A stretch of DNA of 64,000 nucleotides from Acidobacteriota bacterium (GTDB lineage Bacteria > Acidobacteriota > Blastocatellia > RBC074), in contig JAFDVI010000028.1 in assembly GCA_018269055.1 (NCBI GenBank), forward strand, positions 150,663-214,662, in the 5' to 3' direction. Of the stretch, positions 57,652 to 64,000 are shown in pieces; position 1 is the stretch's first letter; every line of letters starts with the position of its first letter. The translations under genes were made by a program, and so were the position numbers. The notes under the pieces were generated by a model. The model made no database searches. It was given only the letters and a program-made list of their open reading frames with translations, and was not told where the DNA came from.

Positions 57652-58425
57652 TTATTCGGGCGTGACGTAAGCCGCCGTGATGCCGCCATCCACCAGAAAA
57701 TCCGTGCCGGTGATGTATGACGATTCATCCGACGCCAGGAACAATGCAGCTTGAGCAATTTCTTTCGCTTCGCCGAAACGTCCCATCGGAATGTGAACCA
57801 GCCGCCTCTGTTTTTTGGCGTCTGTATTCAGGTAACTCATCAACAATTCGGTTCGCAGCGGGCCGGGGCAGAGCGCGTTGACGCGGATGTTTTCGCGGGC
57901 GTGAATGATCGCCAGTTCGCGCGACATCGCCAGAACAGCGCCTTTGCTGGCAGTGTAGGCAACTTGTGGAGTCGCCGCGCCCAACACCGCCACAAACGAA
58001 GCCGTGTTGATGATCGAACCGCCGCCTGCTCGTTTCAGCGCAGGAATGCCGTACTTGCAACCCAGGAAAACGCCTTTGGCATTGATGTCCATCGTCAAAT
58101 CCCAGATGGATTCTTCGGTGGTGACGGCGTTGTCGTCGCTGTGATGCATGATCCCCGCGTTGTTGAACAGAATGTTGAGCTTGCCGAATTCATTTTCGGC
58201 GAATTCAACCATCCGCGCGCAATCGGCAGCTTTGGAAACGTCGGCGTGAACATACGCCGCGTTACCACGAGCGGCTTGAATCAGTTCGACGGTTTGCTGC
58301 CCTTCGGCGTCATTCACGTCCACGCAAATAACCGCCGCGCCTTCGCTGGCGAACAGCAGAGCCGCTTCACGGCCAATGCCGCTGGACGCTCCGGTAATGA
58401 GGGCAACTTTGCCTTTTAATCGCAT
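57652..58425 (-). CDS. Short-chain dehydrogenase/reductase
   Basis: The 257-residue protein from ATG 58425, with AAGGAAC upstream, is a classical SDR: KVALITGASSGIGREA cofactor loop, the NNAG motif (LNILFNNAGIMHH) and the active-site pair in VAYTASKGA (Tyr and Lys), with CPGPLRTE following. The Asp after the second strand (VICVDVND) favours NAD over NADP. It could make a keto or deoxy sugar for the glycan pathway encoded next, or act on another alcohol. A longer ORF start at 58587 lies before poor family sequence. Confidence 0.93.
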   Translation of the reverse strand: MRLKGKVALITGASSGIGREAALLFASEGAAVICVDVNDAEGQQTVELIQAARGNAAYVHADVSKAADCARMVEFAENEFGKLNILFNNAGIMHHSDDNAVTTEESIWDLTMDINAKGVFLGCKYGIPALKRAGGGSIINTASFVAVLGAATPQVAYTASKGAVLAMSRELAIIHARENIRVNALCPGPLRTELLMSYLNTDAKKQRRLVHIPMGRFGEAKEIAQAALFLASDESSYITGTDFLVDGGITAAYVTPE

Positions 58426-58581
58426 TGAGTCCGGTTCCTTTTGAATTGGGGTTACGTTCATTTGCGGATGAAGGCGCGCATTGTAACAGCTTGGCAAGCT
58501 TTGGGAAGAGAAGGCGCCTGAATCGAAACGAGGAATTTCGATACGAGGAATCAATCTGTTGGCTTCGGAAAGAAAGCCAAA

Positions 58582-58622
58582 GTTCAAACCCCAGTGTTGC
58601 TAATCACTACTGAGGTTTGAAC
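58582..58622 (-). terminator. Hairpin after the small secreted-protein gene
   Basis: GTTCAAACCCCAGT (58582-58595) pairs with ACTGAGGTTTGAAC (58609-58622) with one mismatch. It lies just past the stop of the gene at 58636 and ahead of the SDR operon. Confidence 0.65.
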
Positions 58623-58635
58623 CCTGGAGCGATGA

Positions 58636-59013
58636 TTACTTGGCCTTTTTGGCGGTGAATTCCACCGGCGGAACGTCGCGGCCTTCGATGGTGCGCGTAA
58701 ATTTGATCTCTTCGCCGGAAACTTTTCCTTTGTAGATGATCTTGAATGAGTTGCCATTGAACTCACGCACCACATTGAAGGAAATGTCATCTCCACTGAC
58801 TTTTCCATCGGAAATTGCTATGTCACCTTGCTGGCCTGACATGGTGCCGGTCAGTTTGTCGCCTTCGACTTTGAAATTGAAGGTAGTTTCGACGGTGGCG
58901 CCCTGGCGACCAGGAACTTGAGCCGTCCATTTGCCGGTAACATCTGCTGCCCAGGCCAATGATGCCAGCGTCATCACCAAACAGGCGGAAAGAAAGAAAA
59001 TTTTTCGGTTCAT
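58636..59013 (-). CDS. Small secreted protein of unknown function
   Basis: From ATG 59013, with GGAG upstream, it has 125 residues. A signal peptide (IFFLSACLVMTLASLAWAA) is cut after about residue 22; the mature part begins VTGKWTAQVPGRQG and reads as a small beta-barrel or sandwich with repeated strand patterns (FNFKVEGDKLTGTMSGQ, IIYKGKVSGEEIKFTRT). Similar small proteins are common in this phylum from general memory, without known function. Confidence 0.75.
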   Translation of the reverse strand: MNRKIFFLSACLVMTLASLAWAADVTGKWTAQVPGRQGATVETTFNFKVEGDKLTGTMSGQQGDIAISDGKVSGDDISFNVVREFNGNSFKIIYKGKVSGEEIKFTRTIEGRDVPPVEFTAKKAK

Positions 59014-59115
59014 CGGGTTATTCTCCATTGGTTAATTCCCTCCAGTTGGGAGGTACGAAGGGTGCGCGGATTCAGGAAAGGCAAGCAGTCGTTCAGAACT
59101 GCTTGCCCAGTGAGA

Positions 59116-60630
59116 TTACAGCGTCCAGCCTTTGCGGTATTCGCGGCCCAGGTACTGATTGGCGCTGTCGTTGTTGGTCACGCGGCCAGCTTCGCCGTCC
59201 CAGCGAATCAGTTTGCCCTGACCGGTTTTCAACGCGACGATGCCGAGCAGCATGGTTTCCGTCAGGCGCGAAGCGTACTCGAATGGGCAAACCTGTTTTG
59301 TTTTGCCCTTGCACGTATTGGCGAACTGCATGCGGTGCAACGGTCTGCCTTTTTCATTTCGGAACGCGACGCGTTCATATTTCTGCGGCACTTTCTTGGT
59401 GTTTTCCATCAGACTTTCGGGATAAATGCGCGGCTTTTCACCGTAAGTATCGTGCAGCAGCGTGCCTTTCGATCCGATGATCGCCACGCCGCCGCCGCGT
59501 TCCAGCGTGATATTGTCCGGCAGGAACGGCGGACGCGGAGCCATCAAGCCTCCGTCGCACCAGATCATCCGCACGGGCGGTTGATTCCCGCGAGCAGGGA
59601 ATTGATAAACCACTTGCGTGGTCAACGGGTGGCTAACCGGGTTGCGCTTGTTATCTTCGCCCCAGGGAGAAGAGGTTGCTTCAATCCATTCGGGATAACG
59701 CAAATTGAGCGCCCAGTATGGATGATCAATCAGGTGAGCGCCCATATCGCCCAGCGCTCCGGTTCCCCAGTTGACCCAACCACGCCAATTGAACGGATGG
59801 TAAATCGGGTGATATTCCACTTCCGGGGAAGGGCCAAGATATAAATCCCAATTCAGCGTGGATGGTTTTTCGGTATATTCGCTCAGCGCATTCGCCGTCG
59901 CTTTGCTCAGCAACCGCGACGTCCAATCGTTGCCGAAGCCGCCGCCTTCCGGATTGACCGGAACTTTGGCCGGACGCGGAACGCCTTGCGGCCAGATCGG
60001 ACGATTCGTCCAAACATACACATCTTTGACCGTTCCGATGACGCCTGCTTGAATCCATTCATTGATCAAACGAGCTTCGTCGTTGGAATGCCCCTGATTG
60101 CCCATCTGGGTAACCTGTTTGGGATATTTGGCTGCTGTTTCGCGCAACACGCGCGCTTCATTGACCGACCAGGTCAGCGGTTTTTCGCAATAGACGTGTT
60201 TGCCTGCTTCCAGCGAATGTTTGGCGGCAATGGCGTGAATGTGATCCGGCGTGGCGACAACGACCGCGTCAATGTCCTTTTGCTGGTCGAGCATTTTGCG
60301 GTAATCGTCGTAGCGCTTGGCCTTGTTATAAGCTTCCTGCAATTTGACGCGTTCCTGATTCTGGCCGTTGTTGGTGCTTTTGGCGACGGCTTTGTCAACG
60401 TAACCGAAGTCCACGTCGGCCAGCGCGACGATATTTTCTCCACCATTGACCAATTCCGTGGCATCGGATGCGCCTTGTCCACCGCAACCAATGATCGCCA
60501 GGTTCAGCTTATCGCTGGGTGCTGTGTAACCGACTCCGCCGAGCACGTGACGTGGCAAAATCATCGCCCCCAAAGTCATTCCAGCCGTGCTTGTGACAAA
60601 CTTCCGTCGTGTGGTTTTTTCCTGTTTCAT
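59116..60630 (-). CDS. Tat-exported Gfo/Idh/MocA family oxidoreductase, bacterial-type C-terminus
   Basis: From ATG 60630 it has 504 residues, longer than typical members. The Tat signal is [20 protein letters not shown]. The Rossmann start is [15 protein letters not shown], and the conserved [10 protein letters not shown] carries the catalytic Lys. The C-terminal half ([20 protein letters not shown]) matches the large bacterial-type C-terminal domain found in exported members. It probably oxidises or converts a glycoside outside the cytoplasm. It is separate from the other Tat oxidoreductase at 37919 and lies after an NtrC-type regulator gene. Confidence 0.93.
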   Translation of the reverse strand: MKQEKTTRRKFVTSTAGMTLGAMILPRHVLGGVGYTAPSDKLNLAIIGCGGQGASDATELVNGGENIVALADVDFGYVDKAVAKSTNNGQNQERVKLQEAYNKAKRYDDYRKMLDQQKDIDAVVVATPDHIHAIAAKHSLEAGKHVYCEKPLTWSVNEARVLRETAAKYPKQVTQMGNQGHSNDEARLINEWIQAGVIGTVKDVYVWTNRPIWPQGVPRPAKVPVNPEGGGFGNDWTSRLLSKATANALSEYTEKPSTLNWDLYLGPSPEVEYHPIYHPFNWRGWVNWGTGALGDMGAHLIDHPYWALNLRYPEWIEATSSPWGEDNKRNPVSHPLTTQVVYQFPARGNQPPVRMIWCDGGLMAPRPPFLPDNITLERGGGVAIIGSKGTLLHDTYGEKPRIYPESLMENTKKVPQKYERVAFRNEKGRPLHRMQFANTCKGKTKQVCPFEYASRLTETMLLGIVALKTGQGKLIRWDGEAGRVTNNDSANQYLGREYRKGWTL

Positions 60631-60794
60631 AATCTGCCTTATTTCCTTTCGGGTTTTTTGGATGGAATCCGCAGCGGATTGCCCGCCTGCCAAAAACGAA
60701 CGAAACCAAGAGGGCAAAATCAGTAGACGATGGGTTGCCCAACTCAGTTACATGCAGTTCCAAGTTTTGGTGAGAAGCCAAAGCCTGGAACGGA

Positions 60795-62201
60795 TCAAAA
60801 CTTGATGTTGTAAACCTTGATCTTGCTGTTGAGCGTTGTGTTGTTCATGCCCAGCAATTTGGCGGCTCGGCTCTGATGGCCGCCGGTCAAATCCAATGCT
60901 TGTCGAATCAGCTCAATCTCAAACCGCGAAACCTCATCGTAAAACGAAATGCCCTGCGAAATGTCCAGCGCCGCCACGTTGTCCAACGGGCCGGAGTTCC
61001 CGTTGCCATCGGCATTCGGATTGACAATTTCTTCGCGCAGGCATTCTTCCGTCAGTTCATTTCCACGGGCGATGATGACGGCGCGTTCAACCGTGGCTTC
61101 CAATTCGCGAACATTGCCCGGCCAGGCATACGTTTCCAGCTTTTTCAGCACGTCTGCCGAAATCTGTTCGCTAATGGAACGTCCATTTTCTTCGTTGTAC
61201 TTACGAATGAAGTGTTGTGCCAGCGGCAGAATGTCATCTTTACGATTGCGAAGCGGCGGCAGATGAATGTTGATGACGTTCAGGCGGTAAAATAAATCTT
61301 CGCGGAAATCGCCGGATTTCACGGCGCGCTGCAAATCGGTATTGGTGGCGGCAATGATGCGTACATCTACTCTTCGCGGTTGGGTATCGCCCAGCGCAGT
61401 GAATTCGCGTTCCTGAATCACGCGCAGCAATCGGGCCTGCGTTTCCGGGGGAATGGTGCTGATTTCATCCAGAAAGATCGAACCGCCATCGGCAACTTCA
61501 AACAGTCCCTTTTTGGCGGCGACCGCGCCCGTGAAAGCGCCTTTGGTGTGGCCGAACAATTCGGATTCCAGCAACTCGGACGGAATGTTGCTGCAATTGA
61601 CGGCGACGAACTGGCCGGAGTCAGCGCGCGGGCTGGAAAAATGAATCGTGCGGGCGACGACTTCCTTGCCGGTGCCGGATTCACCCGTGATCAAGACGGT
61701 GGAACGCGCCGGAGCCACCTGCTCAATCAGGTCGTAAACCTGCCGCATCGCAGAGGAATTGCCGACCAGACGAGAACGGTCGCCGGTGGCTTTGAGCGTG
61801 CGGCGCAACACGCGGCGTTCTTCATCGCCTCGGCGGCGGCTGATGCCAGTGGCGACGGTTTTCAGAATTTGTTCGTTCTCAAATGGTTTGCGGATGCAAT
61901 TGAACGCTCCCAGTTGCCAGGCGGCAATTGCCGTATCGAACGTCGCATAGGCAGTGATCATAATGACGACGGCTTCGCGGTCGAGTTTGAGCAACTCTTC
62001 CAGCGTGCGCAATCCGCCGATGCCCGGCATGGAAACATCCAGTAACACGACGTCATAGCTGCGTTCACCGAAACGCGCCAAGCCTTCTTCGCCGGTTTTG
62101 GCCAGATCCACGCGGTACCCGTCCTGCGACAGCAGGCTTTCCAGCACGTCGCGCATTACTTCTTCATCGTCAACAATCAGAACGTTGCCTTTTTTTGCCA
62201 T
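60795..62201 (-). CDS. NtrC-type sigma-54-dependent response regulator
   Basis: The 468-residue protein has a receiver domain (VLIVDDEEVMRDVLESLLSQ; phospho-Asp in VVLLDVSMPGIGG; Lys in IRKPFENE), an AAA+ domain (Walker A GESGTGKE, sigma-54 contact GAFTGA, Walker B SIFLDEI) and a Fis-type helix at the C-terminus (HQSRAAKLLGMNNTTLNSKI). It drives sigma-54 promoters from upstream palindromes. No histidine kinase gene is adjacent. The sigma-54-type promoter with paired palindromes upstream of nifJ is a natural, untested target. Confidence 0.96.
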   Translation of the reverse strand: MAKKGNVLIVDDEEVMRDVLESLLSQDGYRVDLAKTGEEGLARFGERSYDVVLLDVSMPGIGGLRTLEELLKLDREAVVIMITAYATFDTAIAAWQLGAFNCIRKPFENEQILKTVATGISRRRGDEERRVLRRTLKATGDRSRLVGNSSAMRQVYDLIEQVAPARSTVLITGESGTGKEVVARTIHFSSPRADSGQFVAVNCSNIPSELLESELFGHTKGAFTGAVAAKKGLFEVADGGSIFLDEISTIPPETQARLLRVIQEREFTALGDTQPRRVDVRIIAATNTDLQRAVKSGDFREDLFYRLNVINIHLPPLRNRKDDILPLAQHFIRKYNEENGRSISEQISADVLKKLETYAWPGNVRELEATVERAVIIARGNELTEECLREEIVNPNADGNGNSGPLDNVAALDISQGISFYDEVSRFEIELIRQALDLTGGHQSRAAKLLGMNNTTLNSKIKVYNIKF

Positions 62202-62380
62202 AGTTTTGAATTTACGGGTGGTTTGTCTTCTCGTAGATTATCGGGCATCCATGCGAACGAGACAAGTTTTGCCTTTTGCAGGGAAAGCGGGCAACAGAAT
62301 GACTTGAACAGGTGAACAGGGTAAATTGAATCCAGACATGAAGTTGAAATTGTGGCACTACAGTGGTTTGTGTGGGCAGC

Positions 62381-62530
62381 AGCTCCAGCGGAGCGACCTG
62401 TTTATAGTGACGACGACAATAAGAAATCTCAAGCTCCGCTAGGAGCGGTATGTGGCACAGGTCGCTCCTAACGGAGCTTGAGAAAATTTGCGAACCCAAA
62501 ACTATAAACAGGGCGTTCCTAACGGAGCTA
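62381..62530. repeat. Nested inverted repeat of AGCTCCGTTAGGAGCG units
   Basis: Four copies of AGCTCCGYTAGGAGCG-like units occur: plus at 62381-62408 and 62431-62458, and minus at about 62459-62483 and 62501-62530. The inner arms TCTCAAGCTCCGCTAGGAGC (62428-62447) and GCTCCTAACGGAGCTTGAGA (62464-62483) pair nearly perfectly; the outer arms share CCTGTTTATAGT. The whole folds as a nested hairpin. A 77-codon ORF across it (62450-62683) is translated repeat, not a gene. The remainder of 62202-62654 holds nothing else clear. Confidence 0.8.
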
Positions 62531-62654
62531 ACCATTCGGGCATTCTCCCAACCCACACGAATTACCGTAGTCTCGAAAATGAAGGGTCTGATTTTTCAAA
62601 CAAGACTGAAACATTGGAAACCTTGCTTGACCATGACAATTTCTTTTAAGACGG

Positions 62655-63872
62655 ATGATGACGACAAAATTATTTTGGAATGATTCTCACCTGACGCAAT
62701 TCGCCGCGCGAGTTGAAGAAGTATTGACGCAAAATGGGAAAACGGCGGTCGTGCTTGACCAAACAGCGTTTTACCCGGAAGGCGGCGGCCAGCCAGCGGA
62801 TCATGGTTGGATCAAATCTGTGCCGGTGATTGACGTGCAAACCAATGATGACGGACGAATCGCGCATTACCTCGGCGAAAGAGCAGAAATCATTGTCGGG
62901 GAAGAGGTTTTGGGTGAAGTGGATTGGGCGCGTCGCCGCGAAATGATGCAGCAACATACCGGACAACACATCATTTCGCAGGCGTTTTTTCAGCTTTACG
63001 GCGCGGAAACGCGTGGCTTTCGCATCAATGATCGGCTGGCGGAAATTGATTTGACGCTGGAGCTTCAGCCCGAAGAGATCGAACAGGCCATTGCCCACGC
63101 CGAAGAACTGGCCAACAACATTGTCTTTGACGACCGCGAAATCCGCGTTCACGAAGTCACGCTTGAAGAAGCCGCCAAATTGCCGCTGCGAAAAGAAAGC
63201 TTCATCACCGATTGCGTTCGCGTGATCGAAATTGTCGGTTTCGATTGGTCGCCCTGCGGCGGCACGCACGCCAAACGAACCGGCGAAGTCGGCCTAATCG
63301 CCGTTCGCGCCTGGGAACGGGCGAAGAAAATGACCCGGCTGCATTTCGTTTGCGGCTCGCGCGTGCTGAACGATTATCGGCTGGCCAACAAATCCGCCGA
63401 AGCCGTCGCGCTGAAACTCAGTGTTGGCCGTGAAGAAGCTGAAGATTCAGTCATCCGATTGATCGAAGACAACAAACGCCTTTCCCGCCGCGTTCGCGAA
63501 TTGTCAGAACTTGCCGCCAAGGTTGAAGCCGCGGAAATGCTGGCGACCGTTCCAATCAACAACGGATTGCGAATTGTCGAACGTGTGTTTACCGACCGCG
63601 ATTTTGACGAAGCCAAATTGCTGGCGCATCGGTTGGTGGATGCGGAAAACGTCGTGGCGCTGCTGGCTGTGCGCGAAGCGGAAATGGTTCGATTGGTCTT
63701 TGCCCGCTCCGCGAATGTCGCGGCCGACATGAATGCGTTGATGAAAACCGCCTGTGAAAAACTGGGCGGACGCGGCGGCGGCAAGCCGGACTTTGCGCAA
63801 GGTGGCGGCGCTAAACTTGAAGAACTCAATTCCGCAATGAAAGCTGCGTCTGCAACGGTTGCTGTCCGGTGA
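62655..63872 (+). CDS. AlaX-type alanyl-tRNA editing protein with DHHA1-like domain
   Basis: The 405-residue protein starts at ATG 62655 or the next ATG; the ribosome site is weak. Its N-terminal half is the AlaRS editing domain: FYPEGGGQPADHG, then MQQHTGQHIISQ (His101 and His105, Zn site) and SPCGGTHAKRTGEVG (Cys and His). The C-terminal half is a DHHA1-like domain with a helical linker (RLSRRVRELSELAAKVEAAE) and GGRGGGKPDFAQGGG. It removes wrongly attached serine or glycine from tRNA-Ala in trans. Its length matches the long AlaX form. Confidence 0.93.
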   Translation: MMTTKLFWNDSHLTQFAARVEEVLTQNGKTAVVLDQTAFYPEGGGQPADHGWIKSVPVIDVQTNDDGRIAHYLGERAEIIVGEEVLGEVDWARRREMMQQHTGQHIISQAFFQLYGAETRGFRINDRLAEIDLTLELQPEEIEQAIAHAEELANNIVFDDREIRVHEVTLEEAAKLPLRKESFITDCVRVIEIVGFDWSPCGGTHAKRTGEVGLIAVRAWERAKKMTRLHFVCGSRVLNDYRLANKSAEAVALKLSVGREEAEDSVIRLIEDNKRLSRRVRELSELAAKVEAAEMLATVPINNGLRIVERVFTDRDFDEAKLLAHRLVDAENVVALLAVREAEMVRLVFARSANVAADMNALMKTACEKLGGRGGGKPDFAQGGGAKLEELNSAMKAASATVAVR

Positions 63873-64000
63873 AGAAATCTCGTTCAACAAAGCCTGCCGT
63901 GGGGGCTTTCAAAAGTTTTTCTTGTGAACAATCAATCGCTTACGCCTCATTCCGAAAAAAGTAATTGACAGTTCTGTGAAAAAAAACTACCGCTGTAAAA

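Noticed and set aside
62450..62683. 77-codon ORF on the plus strand before the AlaX gene
   Set aside because: Its sequence is a translation of the AGCTCCGTTAGGAGCG repeat units and it runs into the AlaX gene in another frame.

Overview
The window looks like chromosomal DNA of an acidobacterium, probably of the Blastocatellia type. The best lineage marker is a secreted protein ending in a TIGR03437-type C-terminal domain (13199-14608), a domain expanded in Acidobacteria. Consistent with this are the Tat-exported Gfo/Idh/MocA oxidoreductases, DUF1080 and sulfatase genes, a MacA with a Gln/Gly-rich insert, a tricorn-like protease, a nifJ plus DHOD-like pair, and many intergenic inverted repeats. 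This assignment is inferred from protein families; there is no rRNA, and I saw no tRNA, CRISPR array, transposase or phage gene.

Layout. 1-4.3 kb (minus): the N-terminal A-PCP part of a Pls/PosA-like nonribosomal peptide synthetase leaving the left edge, a 33-codon hydrophobic ORF before it, a TIM-barrel sugar isomerase-like gene and a DUF58 gene. 4.4-9.8 kb (plus): a UxaE-like tagaturonate epimerase followed by a sugar ABC importer (binding protein, double ATPase, permease). 10.4-14.6 kb (plus): a membrane histidine kinase, a FixJ-like regulator and a lone receiver protein, with two related palindromes around the kinase/regulator pair, then the TIGR03437-type secreted protein. 14.8-21.2 kb (plus): DUF1080 protein, sulfatase, MFS carrier, GNAT protein, atypical SDR and DHDPS-like aldolase. 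21.2-25.0 kb (plus): a MacAB-type efflux operon. 25.1-29.9 kb (minus): TrmL, a DUF1648 protein, a small secreted protein and aconitase A with an insert of about 60 residues.

30.2-37.8 kb (plus): MgtC-like membrane protein, phosphotriesterase-family lactonase/hydrolase, two acyl-CoA-ligase-type enzymes, cupin, LAS-type peptidase with a peptidoglycan-binding domain, a secreted unknown and an alpha/beta hydrolase. 37.9-40.2 kb (minus): Tat-exported oxidoreductase and a secreted unknown with kinase-like motifs. 40.5-42.4 kb (plus): vanadium-type haloperoxidase. 42.5-47.8 kb (minus): tricorn-like protease, aldehyde dehydrogenase and glutamine amidotransferase in a tight operon. 48.0-52.6 kb (plus): pyruvate:ferredoxin oxidoreductase (nifJ) and a DHOD-like protein, preceded by a sigma-54-type promoter and two palindromes exactly 20 bp apart. 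52.6-58.4 kb (minus): a tightly packed run of SDR, two glycosyltransferases, a polysaccharide-deacetylase-like protein and an MsbA-like ABC exporter, probably a glycan or glycolipid locus. 58.6-62.2 kb (minus): small secreted protein, Tat-exported oxidoreductase and an NtrC-type regulator. 62.4-63.9 kb: a nested inverted-repeat element and an AlaX-type editing protein.

Most interesting signals: the sigma-54 promoter with paired upstream sites before nifJ; the ATTGGACTTTGGTCCAAT palindromes around the two-component system; the secreted kinase-like protein; the compact glycan-export operon; the Pls/PosA-like synthetase; and the number of different intergenic inverted-repeat families. Start codons were chosen from Shine-Dalgarno sites, gene overlaps and family lengths, and often differ from the longest possible ORF.
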